In this document: positions 1 to 6,597 of the stretch, piece by piece
How the letters are laid out: every line of letters begins with the position of its first letter
Position numbering within the stretch: position 1 is the stretch's first letter
DNA from: Anaerolineales bacterium
Lineage (GTDB): Bacteria; Chloroflexota; Anaerolineae; Anaerolineales; Anaerolineaceae
Length of the DNA: 57,503 nt
Assembly (NCBI GenBank): GCA_020060485.1
Contig: JAGVAB010000028.1
Coordinates: 1 to 57,503 of the forward strand
Direction of reading: 5' to 3'
Translations under genes and position numbers: made by a program
The notes under the pieces: generated by a model
The model's database searches: none
What the model was told of the DNA's origin: nothing
Seen by the model: only the letters and a program-made list of their open reading frames with translations

Positions 1-348
1 AAAAGGCACGTCTGCAATCAACCGCAGCCCGGCGGCAAGCTTTTCCAATTCCGCCAGCGGGCTGGTCCAATGTGCAACCCGAAATTCCCAGCCCTGCTCA
101 GCCAGGCGGCTTTCTTCCTGAAGGCGCACAGCTTCAATATTGTTTGTGATCAGGTAAGCATGTTCCCGCGTGATCACCAACGAAGCCGCGCCCTCGCTGG
201 TGGCTGTATTCACATAGGAGGAAGCCCCGCAAGTCGCCCAGGCAAAACTGCTCACCCGGCGCAGCAACAAACCATCCACCTCATGCTGGTCAAGCAAGGC
301 TCGCATGAGGGTCAATTTTTTTTCGTGTTCTTCACTGGTAAATTGCAT
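1..348 (-). CDS. M24 family peptidase (Xaa-Pro aminopeptidase/creatinase type), N-terminal part only
   Basis: The first 116 codons are present; the rest lies beyond the left edge. The visible part resembles the creatinase N-terminal domain that precedes the metallopeptidase fold in M24 proteins: a 'VDGLLLRRVSSFAWATCG' segment (the usual 'DGLLLxxxxNxxYLTG'), then 'ASLVITREHAYLITNNIEA', where the family has a short beta strand pair ending in LIT(D/N). The catalytic pita-bread domain and its metal ligands are not in the window, so peptidase activity cannot be judged. The ATG at 348 lies 8 bases downstream of the larA-like stop codon, on the same strand, so it is probably the last or a late gene of the sulfosugar operon. 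Why a peptidase-like protein sits there is unknown. I am fairly confident of the family and have no evidence for a substrate. Confidence 0.6.
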   Translation of the reverse strand, partial: MQFTSEEHEKKLTLMRALLDQHEVDGLLLRRVSSFAWATCGASSYVNTATSEGAASLVITREHAYLITNNIEAVRLQEESRLAEQGWEFRVAHWTSPLAELEKLAAGLRLIADVPF

Positions 349-356
349 GGCAGATT

Positions 357-1616
357 TCACTCAACAAGATAAGGTATGGTAGATGAAGCATGCGGCAAGA
401 TGCCAATCCGGTCTCCGGGCGGCACATTTTGCAGCGCACGATCCACAGCTGCTTGCAGGTCGCTTGCCGGATTGAGCAGCAGGGCGCGGGCGCAGGAAGC
501 ATCCATATCCGAGCAGAAAACCAGATGTGCTTTGGAAGCATCACGCGCAATCAGATACGCCTTGTGCGGGCCGACCCGAAAGCCTTCGGCATGGAAACGA
601 TCCATCACCTCTTGATGTGATGACTTGCCGATCATCCAGCTTTCATAATGCGGGCTGCCAGCGCCTTCCGGACAAGCTGCCGCAAGGATGATCGTCCCTC
701 CCGGCTGAATAACCTGGGCAGCATGCGCCAGACCCTTCTGCGCCTGATAGACATTAATATCTTTGGGATGACCGCCAGGGGAAACAATCATCAGCCCATA
801 CCGCTCCGACACACCAATCTGGCAAACCTGCCGGGATAGCGGTACGCCAGCCTGCATCACTGCTCGCGGTTCACCGGCCAGAACATGCACGATCTGTCTG
901 TCCTGATTCAGGATGGCATTCAGCGCCAGCTGGATGCCGATCAGCTCTCCCATTTCCTCCACGTCCTGGCGGACCGGGTTGGGTTCATACGCGCCCAACT
1001 GCGAATCCGGATGGATCATCAAGGCGTGATTACGGTTAATGCTCTCCAAACCTCCCAGACCAACCGCGGCGGTCTTGACCCCGCCCGAAAAACCGGCGAA
1101 CTGGTGCGGCTCAATATTGCCCACCACGATCTTGAGTGTGGATTGAAAGAATGCCTGGTTAACCCACACCGGTGTATGACGCGAGGTTTGGCCCAAAAAG
1201 GTCAACGTTTCGGGATTTTCTGAATCATGCGAGACCACCCGGTAGCGCTCCAGGATTTCTGCTGGCAGAATAGCCGCAAACTCTCCCGCATCCATCGGCA
1301 GATGCGTGCCCACTGCCACAAAGAAAGTGATCGCCGAGTCAGTGATCCCCAGGCTGGCAAGCTGCGCCAGCAGAGGCGGCAAGAGCAAGTCGTGCGGTAC
1401 CGGGCGGGTTTTGTCATTGACGGCAATCGCCACTGAATTTGGTTGGTGCACATCGCCCCAATCAAAACCACCCAGCGGTGATTCCAGAGCCCTGCGCACC
1501 TGCCCCAACGCGTCCGGGGCCGGTGGAACTTGCGGCGGCTCGATCCAGTCTACCTGTCTCTCATCCGAAAGATGAAATGACAAATGCGTTTTTCCGTAAG
1601 GAATTTGAAATTGCAT
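357..1616 (-). CDS. larA: LarA-family nickel-dependent 2-hydroxyacid racemase/epimerase
   Basis: 419 residues, the usual length for LarA (DUF2088). LarA enzymes racemise 2-hydroxyacids by hydride transfer to a nickel-pincer nucleotide cofactor held on a lysine. Visible signatures are 'VAVNDKTRPVP' near the N-terminus, 'VAVGTHLPM' with the first active-site histidine, and 'IEPHQFAGFSGGVKTAAVG' with a second histidine and the lysine that would carry the cofactor. An 'NHALM' histidine follows. Lactobacillus LarA uses H108, H174, K184 and H200 in the same order. The gene starts 3 bases after the exporter stop and so belongs to the sulfosugar operon. The stereochemistry of the pathway suggests sulfolactate as substrate, but this is inference; lactate, malate or a sugar acid are alternatives. 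The cofactor genes larB, larC and larE are not in the window. Confidence 0.85.
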   Translation of the reverse strand: MQFQIPYGKTHLSFHLSDERQVDWIEPPQVPPAPDALGQVRRALESPLGGFDWGDVHQPNSVAIAVNDKTRPVPHDLLLPPLLAQLASLGITDSAITFFVAVGTHLPMDAGEFAAILPAEILERYRVVSHDSENPETLTFLGQTSRHTPVWVNQAFFQSTLKIVVGNIEPHQFAGFSGGVKTAAVGLGGLESINRNHALMIHPDSQLGAYEPNPVRQDVEEMGELIGIQLALNAILNQDRQIVHVLAGEPRAVMQAGVPLSRQVCQIGVSERYGLMIVSPGGHPKDINVYQAQKGLAHAAQVIQPGGTIILAAACPEGAGSPHYESWMIGKSSHQEVMDRFHAEGFRVGPHKAYLIARDASKAHLVFCSDMDASCARALLLNPASDLQAAVDRALQNVPPGDRIGILPHASSTIPYLVE

Positions 1617-1619
1617 CTT

Positions 1620-2735
1620 CTATCCACCCAGCGGGGTTAACAAGATCAAGCCCAGACTGAAGACTGCCAGAACAACGGCCACGCAGGTACCGACAATCAA
1701 AGGTTTGAAACCGATCCGCCGCAAACTGCCAAGGTCGGTGTTCAAGCCCACCCCGGCCAGCGCCATGAGAATGGCAAACTTGGAAACCTGGTCCAGGAAT
1801 TTCAAGGCCGAGGCCGCAAAATGCAGATTGCCGGGATTGGAAAGACTTTGCGGCAGAAAGCCCAGCGCCACCCCCAGGGTACGAACCAGAGACAGGATCA
1901 AAAACCCGATCACAAAACCAGGCACCAGCTTGCGCCAATCGAGGCGCGCTGCCTGGGCGGCCTTGTCGCTCATCTCTCTCTTGAGACCTCGCGAATAAAA
2001 CAAACCAAACAGGACAATGAGCGGCGCCATCAGGGTATTGCGCGTTAATTTAACCACAGTTGCCACATCCAGGGCGGCTTCGCTGAAAATTGCGCCAACC
2101 GCCACCACCTGCGATGTATCATTCACAGCCGTACCAGCCCAAAGGCCAAAAGCCCGGTCAGACAACACCAGCAAATGGCCGATGAACGGATACACCAGCA
2201 CCGCCAGCAAACCAAACAGGGTGATGGTTGCCACTGCAAAACTCACTTCTTCTTCATCGGCCTCCAGCACCGGGGCGGTTGCCACAATGGCCGTGTTGCC
2301 GCAGATGGCCGTCCCTACGCCGATCAGTGCCGCCAGGCGGGGCGGTACCTTGAACAACCGCCCGGCCAAAATAGCTAAAGAAAGGGCTACTGTGATGCAA
2401 ATCGTCACCAGGATCAAAGCCCTGCCGCCCGTGGCTGCTACATCCTGTAAACTTAAACGTAATCCAAGCAGAACAATGCCAAAACGCAGTACGCGCTGAA
2501 TGGAAAACTTGATGCCTGCTTTCAGGCTTTCACCGAGTCCCAGCGCATTACGCAAATATAAACCCAGCACAACCGCCACCAAAATCTCGCTGACGGAAGT
2601 CTTCAAAAGGGGACTGCCAATCAAACTGTGAAGGAAACGACTGGCAATGGCGACGCCCAGCACCAAATGCAACCCGGCTTTGGCCAGGGTAAATTCCTCG
2701 CCGATCTTTTTCCATTCCTGAAAGAATGATGCCAT
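1620..2735 (-). CDS. PSE family (SuyZ/YeiH, UPF0324) membrane protein, putative sulfite/sulfate exporter
   Basis: 371 residues with about ten hydrophobic helices and the family signature 'RFGIVLLGLRLSLQDV' followed by 'LAALIGVGTAICGNTAIVA' and 'DEEEVSFAVATITLFG'. These are typical of the UPF0324/YeiH proteins classed as Putative Sulfate Exporters (TC 2.A.98), a family whose named member SuyZ is encoded next to sulfolactate sulfo-lyase in Paracoccus. Here it directly follows suyA- and suyB-like genes, so export of the sulfite (or sulfate) released by desulfonation is the natural role. The ATG at 2735 is preceded by a 193-base gap holding two RNA hairpins, so its expression may be uncoupled from suyB. 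larA begins 3 bases after the stop. Family assignment is firm; the exact ion is inferred from context. Confidence 0.85.
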   Translation of the reverse strand: MASFFQEWKKIGEEFTLAKAGLHLVLGVAIASRFLHSLIGSPLLKTSVSEILVAVVLGLYLRNALGLGESLKAGIKFSIQRVLRFGIVLLGLRLSLQDVAATGGRALILVTICITVALSLAILAGRLFKVPPRLAALIGVGTAICGNTAIVATAPVLEADEEEVSFAVATITLFGLLAVLVYPFIGHLLVLSDRAFGLWAGTAVNDTSQVVAVGAIFSEAALDVATVVKLTRNTLMAPLIVLFGLFYSRGLKREMSDKAAQAARLDWRKLVPGFVIGFLILSLVRTLGVALGFLPQSLSNPGNLHFAASALKFLDQVSKFAILMALAGVGLNTDLGSLRRIGFKPLIVGTCVAVVLAVFSLGLILLTPLGG

Positions 2736-2806
2736 AAATACGCTTTACCCTGTATCAATATGTTTCTTTTCTATCTTGCCATTGCCATCAGACAAGGCGG
2801 TTGAAT

Positions 2807-2878
2807 AAGGGATACAAAGGAAGTAGAAACCGCTTGCCTTTGTACCCCTTGGTTCACGTAATAACCGCCGAAGCGGTT
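2807..2878 (-). promoter_or_regulatory. Tandem RNA hairpins between suyB and the exporter gene
   Basis: On the minus-strand transcript, downstream of the suyB stop, a perfect 6-bp hairpin AACCGC-TTCG-GCGGTT (2863-2878) forms a cUUCGg tetraloop, one of the most stable RNA loops. It is followed by an imperfect 17-bp stem, arms 2833-2850 and 2807-2823, around a short loop. Neither is followed by a long run of T, so a classical terminator is unlikely. Processing, 3' end protection of the suyAB messenger or partial attenuation before the exporter is possible. Confidence 0.5.
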
Positions 2879-2928
2879 GTCTATCATCCCGCCGGCAGGC
2901 TGGCTGGCAGGATCAGCACAGTTCCAGG

Positions 2929-4095
2929 TCAGGCGCTGCGATACAGTTTGGTGATCACAAACTCATCGTGGTGCAGAGCCTCGGCGCTGGTCAGACGGCC
3001 ATTGACCGTGTGGGCTATCATCTCCATGGTGCGGTCGGCTGCCCCATCCAGGTTGTATTCAAAGCGCAGCAGGCCCGAAAGATCAACATCAATGTGCTCG
3101 GACATGGTTTGCACTGTCAACGGGTTGGCAGACAACTTGATCACGGGCGTGATCTTGTTGCCAATGATATTGCCCTGACCGGTAGTGAACAAATGCACCA
3201 CTGCCCCGGCGGCGCAGCACAGCGTAACCATCTCGGCCGCCGCGCTGGAGGAATCCATGAAGTGCAGTCCGGGGCTTTTGGGTGCCTCGGCTGGTTTGAG
3301 GAAGGAAGCCACCGTGCAGCGGCCCATCTTCTCCACGTTTCCCAGCGCCTTCTCCTCGATCGTCGAGAGACCGCCGCGGATGTTGCCCTCGGTTGGCTGG
3401 GTGCCCAGCAGGCTGACGCCCTGCGACTCGACCAGTTCCTGATAATCATCAAAGGCAGCCTTGAACTGGGCAGCAATTTCCGGGGTGGCACACTGTTCCA
3501 TGATCTTGTCTTCAGCGCCCGTCACTTCGGTGGTCTCGCCAAAGATCAGTGTGTTGCCATTCTTTTCCAGGCGTTCGAAAACCCGCCCCACGGTTGGGTT
3601 GGAAGCCAGCCCGCTGGTAGTGTCTGATTCACCGCACTTGGTGGAAACCAAAAGTTCCTCCCATTTGACCGGCACACGCGGCAGTTCGGAAGCGAAATGC
3701 ACAAATTCCTTGGCCTTGCGGGCAGCCATCTCGATCGTCTTCAGGTCACCATAGCGCTCAATGCTGAAACCGGCAACCGGTTTGCCGGTTTCGGCAATGC
3801 CCTTCACCACAACATCCGTCCATTTCGGCTCAATACCGATCACCACCACAGCCGCCACATTCGGGTTTCGACCGGTGCCGATCAGGGTGTCAAATGTCAA
3901 ATGCAGGTCTTCGCCAAATTGCAGGCGGCCATACGGGTGCAACAGAGAAGTGGTACCGCGAATCAAATTGGTTACGCCCTCAACCGCGGCATTGGAAATG
4001 TCATCCACCGACAGGATCAACACATGATTGCGAATGCCAACCCGCCCGTTCTCGCGGCGATAGCCAGTCAAAGTCAGTTCTTGATAGGTAGTCAT
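2929..4095 (-). CDS. suyB: Sulfolactate sulfo-lyase beta subunit-like, UxaA family large subunit
   Basis: 388 residues, the length of SuyB, the large subunit of (2R)-sulfolactate sulfo-lyase, which cleaves sulfolactate to pyruvate and sulfite. It carries the UxaA (altronate/galactarate dehydratase) signatures '[15 protein letters not shown]', '[20 protein letters not shown]' and '[14 protein letters not shown]', with conserved cysteines likely to hold an iron centre. The segments '[19 protein letters not shown]', '[19 protein letters not shown]' and 'SEHIDVDVSG'-like '[13 protein letters not shown]', and the C-terminus ending in '[11 protein letters not shown]', agree better with SuyB as I remember it than with true altronate dehydratase. 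Substrate remains a family-plus-context inference, since a sugar acid dehydratase would share most motifs. It lies 14 bases after the small subunit gene and in an operon with a PSE exporter and a sulfofructose transaldolase-like gene. Confidence 0.72.
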   Translation of the reverse strand: MTTYQELTLTGYRRENGRVGIRNHVLILSVDDISNAAVEGVTNLIRGTTSLLHPYGRLQFGEDLHLTFDTLIGTGRNPNVAAVVVIGIEPKWTDVVVKGIAETGKPVAGFSIERYGDLKTIEMAARKAKEFVHFASELPRVPVKWEELLVSTKCGESDTTSGLASNPTVGRVFERLEKNGNTLIFGETTEVTGAEDKIMEQCATPEIAAQFKAAFDDYQELVESQGVSLLGTQPTEGNIRGGLSTIEEKALGNVEKMGRCTVASFLKPAEAPKSPGLHFMDSSSAAAEMVTLCCAAGAVVHLFTTGQGNIIGNKITPVIKLSANPLTVQTMSEHIDVDLSGLLRFEYNLDGAADRTMEMIAHTVNGRLTSAEALHHDEFVITKLYRSA

Positions 4096-4109
4096 GGGTC
4101 CTCCAGCTC

Positions 4110-4415
4110 TTACAGAACGTTGGTTGTGCTGGCGGCCCAGCGCAAACTTTTGATATTATGGATATGAACATGTTCACCGGCTTTAATGGCAGCCGATACA
4201 GAACCAATGGCGCGGCCATATTCAATGACGTGCTTGTCAACTGCCAGATCTGTCATGGCAACCTTGTGCCCTAACGGCACATCCGTCACCATTTTGATGA
4301 CCTTGACTTCATCGCCTTCCAGGGTGACCACATTGATCTCTTCGCCGGCAGTCAAATCCATAACTGCCACGCCGACATCATCTGTTTTTTCATGCAACAA
4401 AATACCTTTTTTCAT
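4110..4415 (-). CDS. suyA: Sulfolactate sulfo-lyase alpha subunit-like, SAF domain small subunit
   Basis: 101 residues forming a single SAF domain, as in SuyA or the N-terminal part of UxaA. Visible features are '[16 protein letters not shown]', the strongly conserved '[11 protein letters not shown]', a 'VIEYGRAIG' strand-turn, and '[14 protein letters not shown]', the typical end of this domain. It is encoded separately from, and 14 bases upstream of, the large subunit, the split arrangement seen for SuyAB and for some sugar acid dehydratases. The two chains should form the active complex in the cytoplasm. A transporter gene ends 31 bases upstream. The SAF domain assignment is secure; sulfolactate specificity is taken from the neighbours. 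Confidence 0.75.
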   Translation of the reverse strand: MKKGILLHEKTDDVGVAVMDLTAGEEINVVTLEGDEVKVIKMVTDVPLGHKVAMTDLAVDKHVIEYGRAIGSVSAAIKAGEHVHIHNIKSLRWAASTTNVL

Positions 4416-4446
4416 TTGATTAACTCCTTTATGAAGATTGATCAGG

Positions 4447-5904
4447 TCAAATCAGCAGTTTCTTTAATTCTGTTTCTTCGGCCTGTAATTCCAGGGTAAG
4501 CTGCGGGTTCGCCCGCCGCGCTGACAAAAAGTTCCCCAGCCGGGCATGAGTCTCCGGGGTGATCGGCAGGCGAGCGGCAAAAAAGATCGCCAGACCGAGC
4601 AAAACCAGGGGGACAATGACAAACAGGATGCGCAAGGCCAGCATAAATCCGGCCGGCTGGGATTGGTCAATCAGTCTGGTAGCACCGTTCACCACCTCGG
4701 CCACAGGTCGGACATAGCCGGTGCGGGCCAGGATATTCGAGACGATGAATATCCCAAACGCCCCGCTGGACTTGCGCACCAGAGTGATCAAGGCACCAAA
4801 AACTCCTTCACGGCGTTCGCCTGTGCGCAATTCGTCCACATCCGGCAGGTCGGGAAAGATGGAATAGATCGAAACGTAATACCCACCCAGCCCAAAGCCA
4901 ACAAAGGCGGCAAAAATATAAACCAGAAAGCCGGGGATCTGCGGTCCGAGAAAGATGCTGAACAACATGGCCACCAGCCAGATGCCCACGCCGGTGATGA
5001 AGGACTGGCGTTTGCTCGTGCGGCGGGCATAGCCGGTGAAGAAGGCCAGCGCCACCACCTGAAAGGCCAGCATCGTCCCAGCCACATAGTTGGCTTCATT
5101 GCCCCGCCCCATATGGTATTTCATAAAATACACCATAATGCTGGACACCGCATCGGCAGCCACAGAAGCCAGGGCAAACATCAACAGGACGATCACAAAA
5201 GAGCGCATGCGGAACGGCTCGATAAGCGAGTCACGCAGGTTGAATTTTTCTGGCGGCTTTTGAAATTCCTTGCGTTCCTTCACCGACAAAAAGGTGAAAA
5301 TGAAAGGCAGAGCAAAGAAAACGCCCATCACCAGCCCCATCACGATATATCCCTGGCGCACATCTGGATAAGCTTTGACGATTTCCATCGGCACCAGGGC
5401 ACACACAATCGCCGAAATCGCCGAGAAGAAAATGCGCGCCGAACTGAGCGCCGTGCGTTCGTTATAATTCAGGCTCAATTCCGATTGCAGGGCGTTGTAG
5501 TTAAGCATCACAATGCTGACCACGGTCGAAAACAACAGGTAGGTTCCCATGACAAAGATGAAACGGCTGGTTTCCTCTGCAAAATTGACCGGGTAAAACA
5601 GGCCAAAGAAAGTCAGAAAAATGAGCGGAATGCCGGCCAGCAGGTAAGGCCGCCGTCGTCCCAATCTGGTACGAGTGCGATCCGAGATGACACCCTCGAA
5701 GGGATCGGTGATGGCATCATAGACTTTGCTAATCAGGATCACCGTCCCGGCAAGGGCCGGGTTGAGCCGCACCACATCGGTCAGGAAGATCAGGTAATAG
5801 AAGCTGAGGATGACGGCATAACCGCCGCCATAGATATCTCCCACACCATAGCCAATCTTGCGCCAAAAGCTCAGTTTTTCTTCCGCAGCCGTTGTTGTTT
5901 CCAA
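4447..5904 (-). CDS. GPH family sugar:cation symporter (MelB/YihO-like MFS transporter)
   Basis: 485 residues, twelve predicted membrane helices. The N-terminus 'KIGYGVGDIYGGGYAVIL' is the standard opening of glycoside-pentoside-hexuronide transporters, followed by 'LAGTVILISKVYDAITDP' and 'GVISDRTRTRLGRRRPYLL', the loop 2-3 signature with the conserved aspartates and arginines. YihO and YihP, the putative sulfoquinovose and sulfonate transporters of the E. coli sulfoglycolysis cluster, belong to the same family. Here the gene lies between the transaldolase and suyA, in the middle of the operon. Since an ABC importer is also encoded, this protein may import a second form of the sugar or export an organosulfonate intermediate; the sequence does not decide. 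The C-terminal tail is cytosolic and charged. Confidence 0.85.
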   Translation of the reverse strand: METTTAAEEKLSFWRKIGYGVGDIYGGGYAVILSFYYLIFLTDVVRLNPALAGTVILISKVYDAITDPFEGVISDRTRTRLGRRRPYLLAGIPLIFLTFFGLFYPVNFAEETSRFIFVMGTYLLFSTVVSIVMLNYNALQSELSLNYNERTALSSARIFFSAISAIVCALVPMEIVKAYPDVRQGYIVMGLVMGVFFALPFIFTFLSVKERKEFQKPPEKFNLRDSLIEPFRMRSFVIVLLMFALASVAADAVSSIMVYFMKYHMGRGNEANYVAGTMLAFQVVALAFFTGYARRTSKRQSFITGVGIWLVAMLFSIFLGPQIPGFLVYIFAAFVGFGLGGYYVSIYSIFPDLPDVDELRTGERREGVFGALITLVRKSSGAFGIFIVSNILARTGYVRPVAEVVNGATRLIDQSQPAGFMLALRILFVIVPLVLLGLAIFFAARLPITPETHARLGNFLSARRANPQLTLELQAEETELKKLLI

Positions 5905-5922
5905 TGCGCACCTCGTCAGGGT

Positions 5923-6585
5923 CTATTCGTAGGGCGTGGCATCCCAGAATTGGGTGAATTTTCGAATGCCTTCATCGGTGAAAGGGTGGTGGAATCCTTC
6001 CTGATACACGGACAGGCCAGCTGTAACAATGTCCGCTCCCAGCACGGCTGCGTCGACGATCTGGCGGGCGTTGCGTACCGCAGCCACGATGATCTCCGAG
6101 TCAAAACCGTAGGTATCGCGTATCGTGACCACATCACTGACAAAACCTTTAATATCCTCGCCGTTGGTTTCCTTCCAGCCAATGAAGGGGGAGATGTAAT
6201 AAGCTCCAGAACGCATTGCCTGCAAAGCCTGCATGGCCGAGAAGATCAGCGTACAGTTGACGCGAATATCCTTCTTCGCCAGTGCTTCAATGGCCTTGAA
6301 GGCCGGTTCCACACATTGCAGTTTGATGACAAAATTGGGCGAGATGGCGGCCAGTTTTTCTGCCTCGGGCATGATCTCATCATAGGTCATGAAATGCGGA
6401 TTAACTTCCACCGAAACGGTCTTGTCGGTGCCCTCCACCAGTTTGGCGATCTCGCGGATCACAGTCAGGAAAGGCTTGCCCGAAACCTGCACATGGCGCG
6501 GATTGGTGGTGACCCCATCAATGTCAAAGGCATCCAGGGCATATTGAATCTCATCTATTTGAGCACTATCCAGAAAAAATTGCAT
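5923..6585 (-). CDS. sftT: 6-Deoxy-6-sulfofructose transaldolase-like enzyme
   Basis: 220 residues, a small Fsa/TalC-type transaldolase barrel. The Schiff-base lysine is K88 in 'NFVIKLQC'; D6 in 'FLDSA' and N28 in 'GVTTNPRHV' match catalytic positions. The stretch 'TTNPRHVQVSGKPFLTVI' has Arg-His where fructose-6-phosphate aldolase has Ser-Ile, and together with 'SVEVNPH', 'SPFIGWKETNGED' and 'EIIVAAVRNARQIVDAA' it agrees closely with the Bacillus sulfofructose transaldolase (SftT/SqvA) as I remember it. That enzyme moves the dihydroxyacetone unit of sulfofructose to glyceraldehyde 3-phosphate, giving fructose 6-phosphate and sulfolactaldehyde. The gene sits 12 bases after the GH31 gene. This is the strongest single marker that the operon handles sulfoquinovose. 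Confidence 0.82.
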   Translation of the reverse strand: MQFFLDSAQIDEIQYALDAFDIDGVTTNPRHVQVSGKPFLTVIREIAKLVEGTDKTVSVEVNPHFMTYDEIMPEAEKLAAISPNFVIKLQCVEPAFKAIEALAKKDIRVNCTLIFSAMQALQAMRSGAYYISPFIGWKETNGEDIKGFVSDVVTIRDTYGFDSEIIVAAVRNARQIVDAAVLGADIVTAGLSVYQEGFHHPFTDEGIRKFTQFWDATPYE

Positions 6586-6597
6586 GGTTCACTCCTT

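Noticed and set aside
2929..4415. Altronate or galactarate dehydratase as the plain reading of the UxaA-type gene pair.
   Set aside because: Not excluded, but SuyB-like segments, the adjacent PSE exporter and the sulfofructose transaldolase-like gene make sulfolactate sulfo-lyase more likely.
5923..6585. Ordinary fructose-6-phosphate aldolase or transaldolase B-like enzyme.
   Set aside because: The TTNPRH motif and downstream segments fit sulfofructose transaldolase better than the TTNPSI type, and the operon context agrees.
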